DNA from: Merluccius polli
Taxonomy: Eukaryota > Chordata > Actinopteri > Gadiformes > Merlucciidae
Length of the DNA stretch: 64,000 bases
Assembly (NCBI GenBank): GCA_030340625.1
Contig: JAOPHQ010005693.1
Coordinates: forward strand, 62,001-126,000
Reading direction: 5' to 3'
The position numbers were made by a program, and so were the translations under genes. Below are positions 21,696 to 31,792 of the stretch, one piece after another; positions within the stretch are counted from its first letter, which is position 1, and each line of letters begins with the position of its first letter. The notes below the pieces were generated by a model that was not told the DNA's origin, did not search any database, and saw nothing but the letters and a program-made list of their open reading frames with translations.

Positions 21696-24065
21696 ATGGC
21701 AGAGGAGAGAACTCACAACTGTAAGTTATTTTGGAAATACTATTGTTTTTGTGTCACGGAATGTAGATGTTTTTTTGTGTGTTTTTTTTAAAGCGAGAAT
21801 ATAGTTGTTTAAACTATAGCCTACTTAAAAATGTGCTTCGATGTTTTTCGGAGATGTGAGGTCCTGCTAGCGGGACAGCCAGCAAGATGACCACCGGGCG
21901 GTTAGCGGCTTTACCCCGCCGAGAACAGCTTTATCTCGGCCTTTTGAAAGTCCTTTTGAAATTTGCCACTGGCTCTGATGTCTGTGTGGTTTAACATGAG
22001 ATATAATTCGTTTTGGATATATCTAAAGGGCAATTATTTGTTCCCTGGCAAATCGGTTTGGCTGAGGGCAACATTATGGTTCATAACTTAATATTTTTAT
22101 TTAACAACGTACTAAAGCGCTGTCTTTGTAATGTTGACCGAATTGTTTGCTTGTCTTAATCCCCGAATTGAAAAAACCTGTTATACATGTTATAATGGAT
22201 ATTATTGTGCATTAAAACTACCATGTGTTGTGGCAGAAACTAGTACAACATAATACTTTAACTTAACACAATAAGAGAGTTCGGGAGATCTGGTGTATGA
22301 AAGATAAAGACTTTATTTGTACCCAAGAGCAAGCACAAATAGAGCCGAGTTTGTTTGACAAAGAACTGATATTGTGATTCACACGTCAGGTTATATAGGT
22401 TACCTATGTGGTTTCCTCCTCCATGCATTAATCACCCAATCACAGCAACCTATACAGTGTTTACCTATTCGAACCTAACGATTGGGCTCCTACCCTGTGG
22501 CCCGTTCACAGCTTCACATTAGCTGAGCATATTATTTACACTTTTGTAGCGCGTCCTTCTGAGATCAAATTAACTATAAACTAAATCACTGATTTGACAT
22601 AGTATACATATAATAAATACCAATCTTGGGTAAAGTAATAATTCAAAGAAAACAATTGTACCTGTAACAAAATATCAGTCAACATAAAGATGTATTGTAT
22701 TCTGTATGAGCACAATGAGAATCACACCCAATAAATATTCCTCTAACCAATTGACTATACTACAATTTATGATAGTAGAATCCACTCAGAGTATGCAATT
22801 ATTAACTTTAAGGATAACTTTAACTTGATTAGCCATATGTAAGTAGAATATAGACAAAGAGACTAGCAAGTACAGAGTTGTTGGTTGACCCCCCTCTGAT
22901 CGAGGGCCAAAAGGGACAAATGCCGATGTGTGAGTATCTTGCTGCGTAATTAACAATTGTAAGGGGGCCGCTTTATCAACACAATAGACTAGGTTCATCC
23001 CAGACCAGGCAGGATGTTCACGTGGTCACTGGCTGTTTTCTTTTCAGGGCAACACCCTGAAAATCTACATTATATTGGGGCGCTGAATTTCAAAGGTTTA
23101 TTTATAAGAGTTACCCCATCTGTAATTCTCTGTATGTCTCCACACTTATTAGATTCATATAACATAATGGCAAGACAATAATTATGTATTATCATTAAAT
23201 GTAGAGGTAAATTTCTCCCACACATGTAAGCAATATTTCAATCAAGGGACAACTGAGGAAACCCGGGCCCTCATTGACTGGCGGGCGGCCAACGAGAGCT
23301 TGTTCGCTGGGAGGCGTAACTGGGATGGGAGTGAGTATTGATTTTGAGTGCTTGTATCATTGGCTGTATGTCTGAGGAAGGGTTGGAGCCAGATTTGGGC
23401 AGTCCCCATCCATAATGATGAATATGTTATTGAAGTGGCAGTGTGTCAGTCTTGGTTTATGCTTTTGTTTTGCCCAGGGACTTTGTTACCACTTCTGGCC
23501 TGGAAATAACCACCAAACAGGCCAAAAAGAAGTGGAACAACCTCAAAGACAAATACAAGGTAATCTGCCCTTTTTTTTGCTTTGTATTATATACTGAGAG
23601 AGCCTTCCTGAGCTTCATTTTAAAGGATCTACTTAGCTTTAGTTAGTTTATTAATTAATACTACATTTTCAGGAACTTAGGGATCCACCAACTGGCAAAG
23701 GGGTAGAGTCCGGTAGTGTGACTGCTGCCACCTGGCAGTGGTACAGTGTGATGGATGCTGCACTCCAGGGGCAGCACTCTATTAGTCCGCCCCTGGTTGT
23801 TGCAGCAAACCTTACTGCCACTACAGGTGGTGTGGTCAGCACACCGGCCTCTGCCCCTTCTGCTGCAGAAACCGGCACCAGCCAGCCAAATAGGAAGAGG
23901 TCCAGGGACAGCCAGGCTCTTCTAGAATTCTTGAAAGAGCAGGCAGAGAGGGAAGAGGAGAGGGAGAGACAAGCAGTGGCAAAAGAGGAGGAGAGGGAGA
24001 GGGCAGCCACAGCCCGAGCAGAGCGATATCTTAGTCTCTTTGAGAAACTTGTAGATAAAATGTAA
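21696..24065 (+). pseudogene. Harbinger copy 2 Myb/SANT-like gene, four exons, probably broken
   Basis: DNA-binding helper of Harbinger copy 2. Exons: 21696-21720 (ATG, GTAAGT donor), 23247-23330 (TEETRALIDWRAANESLF trihelix start, GTGAGT donor), 23478-23559 (ITTKQAKKKWNNLKDKYK recognition helix), 23673-24065. Exon 1 to exon 2 splices in frame and restores the expected Trp. Exon 2 to exon 3 is off by one base, and the segment usual between the two helices is missing, so a small deletion or a missed exon is likely. The last exon has a Pro/Ser/Thr linker and an Arg/Glu-rich coiled coil (EREEERERQAVAKEEERER). A solo retroviral LTR occupies intron 1. Confidence 0.72.
22226..23222 (-). mobile_element. 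solo retroviral LTR, same family as the 6.2-6.9 kb LTR
   Basis: Plus-strand ends TGTTGTGGCAG and TTTCTCCCACA are flanked by the 4-bp duplication CATG (22222-22225 and 23223-23226), with no internal sequence. It reads as an LTR on the minus strand, with AATAAAGTCTTTATC in the R region. It lies in intron 1 of the Myb-like gene. Confidence 0.8.
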
Positions 24066-24483
24066 ATAAGGAAATTGCTCTGTTTTTTGATAAATTGTAA
24101 ATCAGTTGTAAATAAATATTGTTCAGTTTGAAATTCAACCCGGAAAAAAAATTACAGTCCTATATTTTACAGTTGTATAGAATTATTTACAGTCATGCAG
24201 TTAAATTTACATTTACACACACAAATTGCAACAAATGTAAGGAACAAAAGGAACATACACAACATGTATCTATCTCTCTCCATCTCTCTCTCTCTCCCTC
24301 CCTCTCTTGTCAAACATGACTACATTTGTAGAGGTTTAAAGGTAGTCATGTTCACCCAGACATGCAGGTAGTCCTTCAGGAGCAGAAAGCTGGGCAGCAA
24401 GCCTTCTTCGGACACCGTTCCCTGATAGGTCCCTCTCGTCGGCGTTGCCCGTGTCATCCTCACTACCATCCTCCTCCGGGCCT

Positions 24484-24520
24484 TCCTCCTCCTCCTCCTC
24501 CTCCTCCTCCTCCTCCTCCA
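24484..24520. repeat. (CCT)n tract coding the Glu run
   Basis: A CCT/AGG triplet array of about 12 units inside transposase exon 3, giving a run of Glu on the minus strand. Confidence 0.85.
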
Positions 24521-25463
24521 GGATATCACCTGCTGCCACACAAATGTTGTGGAGGATGCAGCAGGCACCGATCACCTTTGGGGCGAACAGAGGCCGGATC
24601 TCAAGGGCCCTCAAAAAGATGGAGCGCCACCCTGGCGTGGTGTCCGTTGTACCGGGTTTCAACTTGGCCTGTTAATCAAAATTCACGTAGAAAATGTATG
24701 TTGTATTTCAAAGTCACCAAAGTAACAATTTACTGTGTGTGTTTAATGAGACTGTGTTATTACTTGCTACAGGCTGACGGTATGGCGTCATGATAGCCAC
24801 AGGACGCTGCAAGCAGGGGTATCCTCCATCTCCTAAAAGGAAGTACCCAGCTGGTGGATACAGGGCCTGGTGGTACATTGGTGATCTCCGTAGTACTCGT
24901 GCATCATGCACAGATCCTGGATTGCCAATGTAAACATCAATAAATGCGCCCCTGGGATCACAGATCCCCTGCAGTAAAATTGAAGGGAAAAGCTTTCGAT
25001 TAAAATAGCATTTCTTCTGTTCTGCAGGAGGAAGAATGCGGATGTGGCACCCATCAATGGCACCGGCAGCACTGCGGAATGCATCATGGCCAGCAAGGCG
25101 AGCAAAGCCGGCCCCCACCTCCTCCATCTCCTCCGGTTTGGGGAAATGAATGGCTCTGTGGAGGATCGTCATCATTTCCTCCACAACGTTGTGGACGGTC
25201 CTGCACACCGTGGTAAGTGGCATGGCAAAGATGTCTGCAGTTACCCTGTAGGAGGCTCCGCAGGCAAGCCAGTAGACCATGACCAGCACCTCAACTTCAT
25301 GGCTCCATCCATGGGCTTTTTGCCGGGGCAGCATCTGGACCAGCATGTTGATGCTGGTCCTGGATAGCCTGAAGGCTGGCTTCAGGTCAGCTCCAGAAAA
25401 AAACATGGCGAGGATAGGCACATTATGGTTTAATTGTGCATATCTTTGCATGGGGCTTTGGTC

Positions 25464-26353
25464 CTGTTAAAAATTGCTTTTTTAATTTTTAACATTGTTT
25501 ATTCATTGTTGTTATATTTATTATGTATTATATTCATTGCTTATTTATGTGTTTTTACTATTTAATATTGATTCCACTATAATCTAAATATTAATTATCT
25601 GATATGAATTGTTGAAGCCTGCCAGAATAAAATTTCCTTCTAAACATTTGACCTTTTTGTGCTTGAGAAGGTTTCTATTTATTTCATTGTTTGATAGGCA
25701 GTGTAAGAGCACACCTATCTTCCCAGGTTCTGAGTCAAAGAGTGTAGTCTACATGACTACTGTATCATAGACATGAAATGTCCTGTATGTGTTAAAATCA
25801 TGGTTAATGGCTAATGATGTACATGACACAGATGATGTACAGGTACTTCTTGCATTCATGTATAGTGATGTTCGTGCACCTAACTGTACAAGGCCTGTCA
25901 GACTGAATATCGACCTCTTGATGTTTGAGTACCAAGAAGACAAACTGCAGGTATGTATGTGGAATGTAGGATAAGCCATTTCAACATTATTAATCTATTG
26001 AAAGTATCAAACCTCCCCTGTACTCGTTTATTAGGTAGACCTAATAACGCTAATGTAGTGTAATGTTATACAACAGCTCTGCAATAAATGTTAACCTCAG
26101 CAAGGTGATAATGTTTAGTTCATCTGTTTCTGAGAGGTATTTGCCCATCCCATATGAATGAGGATATCAGAAATACCTCTCAGTATAACCCAGTAGTTCA
26201 ACAGTACCACAAACAAAAAAATAAATCAAAACCCCTAAAACATAAAATAAAGACTAAACTATTAAACTGCGTTAGTTTTTAATCTAGGTGTACCAAGTAA
26301 ACTCAAATCTACATATAAATGGGTAGACTGGTTAACAAAATCATTGTACGTAC
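25464..26353 (-). other. intron 1 of the copy 2 transposase; no other gene seen
   Basis: AT-rich, with GT-AG ends on the minus strand. The small frames at 25749-25979 on both strands have no family features. Confidence 0.5.
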
Positions 26354-26544
26354 AAAGCTAGAGAGACATGCTATAAAGGCGCGTCTCCTCTCCATCCTCG
26401 ACCGCATCCTGGCTCTTCTTTGACGGATTCGTCTCCTAAGCTGAGCAGCCTCCTCTTCAGCTTCTTTATAAAGCGTACCGGCGACAACGGCAATCAGGGT
26501 CTGATCCATTTTCTTTCGAACTATTGTCTAATTTTTGATGATGA

Positions 26545-26876
26545 TGTGGGGGGGTGTGGTGCATCAGCCGCAAGGGGGAGCTGGACGGGGCTCGGGAGAG
26601 CCGCGCCAGGTGAGAGTGATTGGCGCACCTGTGGGGCATTAGCTAATCACTCTCTCCCTTTTTAACACAGTAGCGTGCTGGACCCGGGAGGACCGGGACC
26701 GGTACACACGGGTTCCCGCGGAGCCGGAGCTGGGCCCGCGGCGTCATTGTACCGTGCGTGTGTGTGTTCATATGAATATTGTGTGTGTTACTCACCGGCA
26801 ATAAAAGACGTGAGTAAACCCGCCTAAACGAGTCATCCTTCCGTCCGAACCCCGGTGGCATACGAACCCTGCCACA
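26545..26876 (+). repeat. 5' LTR of the Gmr1-like element
   Basis: It begins TGTGGGGGGG and ends CTGCCACA. A TTTAAC TATA-like word lies near 26661 and AATAAA at about 26802 marks R. Nearly identical to 31054-31383. Confidence 0.92.
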
Positions 26877-26877
26877 T

Positions 26878-26895
26878 TGGCGCCCAACGTGGGGC
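26878..26895 (+). other. primer binding site, tRNA-Lys type
   Basis: TGGCGCCCAACGTGGGGC begins two bases after the 5' LTR. It is the standard 18-nt site complementary to the 3' end of tRNA-Lys(1,2), also used by several retroviruses. Confidence 0.88.
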
Positions 26896-26904
26896 ACGGA
26901 AAGG

Positions 26905-27780
26905 ATGGACCCACAACAGCCACTAAATACGCTGGCCCAGATACTGGCGGAGGTAGCGGCGATGAGCCGGGACCAGGCGGTCCTCGGCCGACAGCAGCTG
27001 GCGGCACTCCAGGGGCAGGCGGAGAGACAGACCCAGCTGCTGGAGGAGATGGTGAGTCGGGCAGGGGCGGCGTCGCCGGCCCGCCCGTTCACCGGCCTGA
27101 CTCTCCATAAAATGTCAGGCCAGGACGACCCGCAGACGTTCCTGGAGATGTTCGAGACCACGGCGGCGGCATGCGGATGGCCGGTGACGGAGTGGGCCGT
27201 GCGGCTGCTGCCCCTGCTGTCGGGGGGACGCGCAGACGGCGGCGCTCGGCCTGCCCGCTTCCTCCAGAGGGCAGTATGAGGACATCAAGCGGGCGGTCCT
27301 CGACCGGCTGGGGCTGTCGGAAGAGGACCATCGCCGCCGGTTCCGGGGGAGCAAGTTGGGGCCCGCGGATCGGCCGTTCGTATTCGCCCAGCAGATCAAG
27401 GATGCGGCGACCCGGTGATCACCCTGGCTGAGGACCACCTGGCCGTCCTCTCCCGGGGCCGGGTACAGGAGGGCCGGCCGGCGTCTCCAGGGGGTCCCAT
27501 GCCGGCACCCCGCCGAGGACCCGCGTCGGGTCCCCCGCCAAACGCACCCGCTCGACCATTTCCCAGACCCCGTACTACATTTGTTAGTAATAGGCCCGTT
27601 CCTCCCCCCCGCACTAATCCTCCTTCTCGTTCTTTCCCTCCCCAGGGTCCAGCCGCTACGGGCGCGGCTCTCGACCCACAGAGGGCTCCTCAGGCGGCAG
27701 GGCAGGAGTGCTGGAGGTGTGGACAGCTCGGTCACTTCCGAGAGGAGTGCCCCCTCATGGAGGTGGGCCAAGTGATCCGG
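26905..27780 (+). pseudogene. Gmr1-like gag (SCAN-related capsid), frameshifted and deleted
   Basis: Structural protein of the retrotransposon particle. It starts at ATG 26905 with a Gln/Leu-rich coiled coil. The capsid start (HKMSGQDDPQTFLEMFETTA) resembles the SCAN domain, which is known to descend from Gmr1-like capsids. The frame shifts at a G run near 27222-27230, continues in another frame (QYEDIKRAVLDRLGL, RPFVFAQQIKDAATR) to TGA 27416-27418, and resumes in a third frame (ITLAEDHLAVLSRG) with the segment usual between these two motifs missing. A Pro/Arg-rich linker leads to a CCHC knuckle, CWRCGQLGHFREEC, at about 27709-27750. So there are two frame changes and one internal deletion. 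Confidence 0.82.
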
Positions 27781-29787
27781 GTTGTTGGCCCTCCCGCACC
27801 CTCCCCCGGTCCAGGGGGGACGTACAGCGTTCCGGTAAGGATTCAGGGGGGTACACATCAGGCGATGGTGGACTCAGGCTGCATGCAGTCTATCGTTCAT
27901 CAGAACCTGATTCGGCCCGGGGCTTTGATAGAGGCGGGAGGTGTGGATATTAGGTGTGTGCATGGGGATATTCACACATACCCCGTAGTACTGGTGGAAA
28001 TTCAGTTTAAGGGGGAAAAGCATAATGTAAAGGCAGCGGTTAGCTCCCGCCTGACGCACCCCCTGATTCTGGGTACGGATTGGCCAGGGTTTGATAGGTT
28101 AGTGGGACAGTGTGCGGGGGTGCGTTCACGGCCGACAGGGACAGGGGATACGTGCGCTGTGCTCAGCAGTGACGCGAGGTCGTCCGACGCTGCAGACGGG
28201 GAGGGGGAGCCGGCGGGGCCTTCACAGGAGGCTCTGCGGGTTCCCGTGTTCGACTCCATGGAGGATTTTCCACTTGAGCAGTCTCGTGACGATACTCTAC
28301 GCTTTGCCTTTGACCAAGTGATACGAATTGATGGTCACATGGTGCGCCCTGACGCAGCGTTAACGTATCCACATTTTTCATTGCGTAGGGACAGACTATA
28401 CAGAGTGAGTCGTGACACTCAGACAGAGGAAATAACGACACAGTTGGTGGTACCGAAGAGCCGCCGGGAAATAGTTTTCCAGGCGGCTCATTATAACCCA
28501 ATGGCTGGACATATGGGGTGTGAAAAGACACTGAACCGGGTAATGGCCCGATTCTATTGGCCAGGCATTTGGGCAGACGTGCGCCGCTGGTGTGCGTCTT
28601 GTCCCGAATGCCAATTGGTTAACCAGCCGGCCATCCCGAGAGCGCCGCTGCGGCCATTACCTCTGATGGAGGTGCCGTTCGAGCGCATCGGGATGGACCT
28701 CATCGGGCCATTTTACCGGAGCGCACGCGGATATCGCTTTGTATTAGTTCTCGTGGATTACGCAACGCGATATCCGGAGGCAGTGCCGCTGCGCACCATC
28801 TCTGCAAAGAGTGTGGCGCAGGCACTGTTTCAAGTTATCTCCCGAGTCGGGATCCCGAAAGAGATCCTGACTGACCAAGGCACACAATTTATGTCACGGA
28901 CACTGGGAGAACTATACGGATTATTGGGCATCAAGTCGATTCGAACCAGTGTATACCACCCCCAAACGGACGGCCTCGTGGAGCGCCTGAATAAGACTTT
29001 GAAGTCCATGATCCGTAAGTTTGTGCACGAGGATAGTCGTAATTGGGATAGGTGGCTAGACCCTCTGTTGTTTGCAGTGCACGAGGTACCCCAGGCCTCC
29101 ACGGGATTTTCTCCCTTTGAACTACTGTTTGGCAGGACACCACGTGGGGTTTTGGACCTGGTTAAGGAAAGCTGGGAGGAGGGTCCGAGCCCGAGTAAAA
29201 ACGAGGTGCAATACGTCCTGGACCTGAGAGCAAAACTCCACACACTAGGGCAGTTATCACGGGAGAACTTGCTACAGGCCCAGGAACGGCAGCAGCGGCT
29301 GTACAATAGAGGAGCTAGGCTAAGACAATTTTCACCGGGAGATAAAGTGCTTGTATTACTCCCTTCGTCTACCTCCAAATTACTCGCCAAGTGGCAAGGA
29401 CCCTTTGTGGTCACACGGCGAGTGGGGGACGTTGACTATGAGATTGTGCGTTCGGACAGGGGAGGGGCAGCACAAATTTATCACCTCAACCTCCTTAAAG
29501 CGTGGAGAGAGGCGGAGCCTGTTGCTCTGGTGACGGCAATTACAGAAAGAGATGAGTTGGGGCCGGAGGTGCCAAAATCGACCAATCCTGCCTCGCTCCG
29601 TTGTGGGGACCAGCTCTCACCGTCCCAGAGGGCAGACATAGACAGGTTGCAGCAACGTTATGCAGATGTCTTCTCCCCCCGGCCGGGACGCACAAACCTT
29701 ATTCAACACCGGGTTGAGACTCGCCCGGGCGTTCACGGCCCTATCGGTTACCTGAGCACAAGAGAAAAGTGGTTCAGGCAGAATTAG
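27781..29787 (+). CDS. Gmr1-like protease and integrase frame
   Basis: Part of one open frame of 790 codons from 27415 that also holds the gag knuckle. Aspartic protease: DSG (Asp153, MVDSGCMQSIV) and the ILGTDW flap partner at 218-223. Integrase: HHCC zinc domain (His359, His366, Cys396, Cys399 in HYNPMAGHMG and CPECQ), catalytic Asp428 (GMDLIGP), Asp487 (TDQGTQF) and Glu523 (YHPQTDGLVERLN), then a chromodomain-free C-terminal barrel (FSPGDKVLVLLP). The frame ends after a pre-RT linker (LQQRYADVFS), where a small frame change near 29735 separates it from the RT frame. All catalytic residues are present. Confidence 0.9.
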   Translation, partial: VVGPPAPSPGPGGTYSVPVRIQGGTHQAMVDSGCMQSIVHQNLIRPGALIEAGGVDIRCVHGDIHTYPVVLVEIQFKGEKHNVKAAVSSRLTHPLILGTDWPGFDRLVGQCAGVRSRPTGTGDTCAVLSSDARSSDAADGEGEPAGPSQEALRVPVFDSMEDFPLEQSRDDTLRFAFDQVIRIDGHMVRPDAALTYPHFSLRRDRLYRVSRDTQTEEITTQLVVPKSRREIVFQAAHYNPMAGHMGCEKTLNRVMARFYWPGIWADVRRWCASCPECQLVNQPAIPRAPLRPLPLMEVPFERIGMDLIGPFYRSARGYRFVLVLVDYATRYPEAVPLRTISAKSVAQALFQVISRVGIPKEILTDQGTQFMSRTLGELYGLLGIKSIRTSVYHPQTDGLVERLNKTLKSMIRKFVHEDSRNWDRWLDPLLFAVHEVPQASTGFSPFELLFGRTPRGVLDLVKESWEEGPSPSKNEVQYVLDLRAKLHTLGQLSRENLLQAQERQQRLYNRGARLRQFSPGDKVLVLLPSSTSKLLAKWQGPFVVTRRVGDVDYEIVRSDRGGAAQIYHLNLLKAWREAEPVALVTAITERDELGPEVPKSTNPASLRCGDQLSPSQRADIDRLQQRYADVFSPRPGRTNLIQHRVETRPGVHGPIGYLSTREKWFRQN

Positions 29788-30944
29788 AAGCCATGGTGGA
29801 GATGGGGGTAATAGAAGAGTCCAACAGTGCCTGGTGTAGCCCTATCGTTCTTGTGGGCAAGAAGGATGGGTCGGTTCGGTTCTGTGTGGACTATCGCAAG
29901 GTGAATGAGGTGTCACGGTTTGATGCCTATCCTATGCCCCGGGTGGACGAACTCCTGGATCGCCTGGGCACGGCTCGTTTTTTTACGACACTGGATTTAA
30001 CCAAAGGCTACTGGCAGATTCCCTTATCTCCAGAGTCTAAGGAGAAAACGGCCTTCTCCACTCCGTACGGGTTGTACCAATTTGTCACACTTCCGTTCGG
30101 ATTGTTCGGGGCCCCAGCCACAGTTCAACGCCTCATGGACAGAGTGCTGCGGCCACATGCTGCATATGCTGCCGCCTATCTGGATGACGTAATCATCCAT
30201 AGCGGCACCTGGGCGGAGCATGTGCGGCAGGTGGCTGCGGTGCTCGAGTCTCTGAGGCAGGCGGGGCTCACGGCCAATCCGAAGAAGTGTGCAGTTGGAC
30301 GGAGGGAGGTACGGTATCTGGGGTACCACTTGGGCGGCGGGCAGGTGCGTCCGCAGGTAGATAAGACGGCAGCAATTGCAGCCTGCCCAAGGCCCAAGAC
30401 GAAAAAAGAGGTGCGGCGGTTTTTGGGGCTGGCCGGCTATTACCAGCGATTTATTCCAGGCTTCGCGGAGCTGACCAGCCCCTTGACCGACCTCACCCGA
30501 AAGGGTGCCTCAGATCCGGTCCAGTGGACGGAGCAGTGCCAGGAGTCGCTTGAGAGGGTAAAGCAGGCCCTCTGTGGGGAGCCCCTCCTCCACACACCTA
30601 ACTTCTCGCTCCCTTTTGTTGTACAGGCTGATGCGTCGGGCAGGGGGCTGGGGGCCGTCCTGTCCCAGCAGGTACGGGGTGTCGACCGCCCGGTGGTGTA
30701 CATCAGCCGAAAGCTGTCTGAACGGGAGACCAGGTACAGCACCGTGGAGAGGGAGTGCCTTGCCATCCGGTGGGCGGTCGATGCCCTGCGGTATTACCTG
30801 CTGGGGCGCCCCTTCACCCTCTGCTCAGACCACGCTCCCCTACAGTGGCTCCACCGCATGAAAAATGTTAACAACCGGATCACCTGGTGGTATCTGGCAC
30901 TGCAGCCGTTTAACTTCCGGGTGATCCATAGGCCGGGGGCGTAG
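29769..30944 (+). CDS. Gmr1-like reverse transcriptase and RNase H frame
   Basis: Copies element RNA to DNA and degrades the RNA strand. From residue 1 of this frame (a GTG, not a true start): fingers motif IVLVGKKDGSVRFCVDYRKV, palm TLDLTKGYWQI, LPFGLFGAPATVQ (His usual at the Phe position), the active site YLDD at 137-140, primer grip LGYHLGG. RNase H follows with VQADASGRGLGAVLSQ, the YSTVERECLAIRWAV helix and SDHAPLQWL. The frame ends at TAG 30942-30944. It would normally be continuous with the upstream integrase frame; the 19-bp overlap of the two frames is most simply a mutational frameshift, although a programmed one cannot be excluded. Confidence 0.88.
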   Translation: MVQAELEAMVEMGVIEESNSAWCSPIVLVGKKDGSVRFCVDYRKVNEVSRFDAYPMPRVDELLDRLGTARFFTTLDLTKGYWQIPLSPESKEKTAFSTPYGLYQFVTLPFGLFGAPATVQRLMDRVLRPHAAYAAAYLDDVIIHSGTWAEHVRQVAAVLESLRQAGLTANPKKCAVGRREVRYLGYHLGGGQVRPQVDKTAAIAACPRPKTKKEVRRFLGLAGYYQRFIPGFAELTSPLTDLTRKGASDPVQWTEQCQESLERVKQALCGEPLLHTPNFSLPFVVQADASGRGLGAVLSQQVRGVDRPVVYISRKLSERETRYSTVERECLAIRWAVDALRYYLLGRPFTLCSDHAPLQWLHRMKNVNNRITWWYLALQPFNFRVIHRPGA

Positions 30945-30983
30945 ATGGCTGTGGCCGACTTCCTTTCCCGTTCCCATGGGGAT

Positions 30984-31004
30984 GGGGGGGGGGGGGGGGG
31001 GGGG
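30984..31004. repeat. G21 homopolymer
   Basis: Twenty-one consecutive G between the RT end and the 3' LTR; its length is likely unstable and prone to assembly error. Confidence 0.95.
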
Positions 31005-31053
31005 AGTGGGTTAGGCCGGATGGCTCCCCGGCCTAAATCAGGCGGTGGAGGTA

Positions 31054-31383
31054 TGTGGGGGGGTGTGGTGCATCAGCCGCAAGGGGGAGCTGGACGGGGC
31101 TCGGGAGAGCCGCGCCAGGTGAGAGTGATTGGCGCACCTGTGGGGCATTAGCTAATCACTCTCTCCCTTTTTAACACAGTAGCGTGCTGGACCCGGGAGG
31201 ACCGGGACCGGTACACACGGGTTCCCGCAGAGCCGGAGCTGGGCCCGCGGCATCAATGTACCGTGCGTGTGTGTGTTTATATGAATATTGTGTGTTACTC
31301 ACCGGCAATAAAAGACGTGAGTAAACCCGCCTAAACGAGTCATCCTTCCGTCCGAACCCCGGTGGCATACGAACCCTGCCACA
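31054..31383 (+). repeat. 3' LTR of the Gmr1-like element
   Basis: Matches the 5' LTR except four substitutions and a 2-bp loss in a (GT)n. A short purine stretch (GGCGGTGGAGG) precedes it as polypurine tract. Confidence 0.92.
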
Positions 31384-31388
31384 GATGA

Positions 31389-31792
31389 TCTGTCTTTCTT
31401 TAATTAATTCTCCGACATCAACATCATTTCTCCCGCCACTAAACATCATTTTTCCCGCCACTAGCTTTTTATATGTAGGGCAGGCTACAGAACAATACAC
31501 ATATTTATTTTATACATATTAATATTTTTAAAATGAAAAGAGGCAGGGTTGTATTTTATATCATATTTCGTTTTATTGTAAATATACATTACAGTTAACA
31601 TAACCGGAGTAGATGTACAGTCAAGACGAGCTGAGATGGTGACGTCAACAAGTCCACTGCTGTTCCAATTGCAGAATGACCGTACTGCGTCCTCCCGTCC
31701 TCGGCAGTTTGTACTCCCGAGTCGAACTTAACAAGTCCGAACTGCCAAGTACGCAAGTCCGAACTTGGCGTACTTGGTATTGAGAAACGCCT
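31389..31792. other. right end of Harbinger copy 2, non-coding
   Basis: AT-rich, then a GC-richer subterminal region with repeated AAGTCCGAACT/AAGTACGC words similar to the left end (GTACTTGTCCGTACTTG at 21475-21495). Confidence 0.7.

Larger units (their letters stand above)
24336..26509 (-). pseudogene. Harbinger copy 2 DDE transposase lacking the catalytic Glu block
   Basis: Exon 1 (26509 down to a GTACGT donor near 26353) is Arg-rich (RRRIRQRRARMRSRMERRR). Exon 2 starts at 25463 after an AACAG acceptor and holds the helix-turn-helix-like region and two catalytic Asp residues, in AGAIDGCHI and NPGSVHDARV, then LLGDGGYP and MTPYRQP. Exon 3 (about 24668-24336) ends with WRSIFLRALEIRPLFAPKVIGACCILHNIC and a long Glu run. 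The segment that in relatives carries the third acidic residue (ERxxGxxK) is absent: the exon passes from an HHAR-like reading straight into GWRS with a frame change, so a deletion of about 15-20 codons is inferred. The product should be catalytically dead. Confidence 0.75.
26545..31383 (+). mobile_element. Gmr1-like Ty3/Gypsy retrotransposon, full length with both LTRs
   Basis: Two LTRs (26545-26876 and 31054-31383) enclose gag, protease, integrase, reverse transcriptase and RNase H in that order. A perfect 5-bp duplication GATGA flanks the element (26540-26544 and 31384-31388). Integrase upstream of reverse transcriptase is the hallmark of the deuterostome Gmr1 group. By eye the LTRs differ at four bases and one 2-bp indel (about 1.2% substitutions), so insertion is fairly recent. 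Frame breaks in gag and at the integrase/RT join make this copy non-autonomous. It lies 36 bp upstream of the start codon of the copy 2 Harbinger transposase. Confidence 0.93.
21457..31792. mobile_element. PIF/Harbinger transposon, copy 2 (different family), interrupted
   Basis: Terminal repeats AGGCGTTTCTCAAT and its complement are flanked by the 3-bp duplication GGT (21454-21456 and 31793-31795). Without the solo LTR (22226-23222) and the Gmr1-like element (26545-31383) it measures about 4.5 kb. It has the usual two convergent genes: Myb-like on + (21696-24065) and transposase on - (24336-26509). Confidence 0.88.

Noticed and set aside
27115..27858. Minus-strand ORF of 247 codons
   Set aside because: Shadow of GC-rich Gmr1 gag; Arg/Pro/Gly-rich with no domain.
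29735..29790. Programmed frameshift between integrase and RT in the Gmr1-like element
   Set aside because: No slippery heptamer was seen and relatives normally have one frame; the gag of this copy is also broken, so mutation is simpler.
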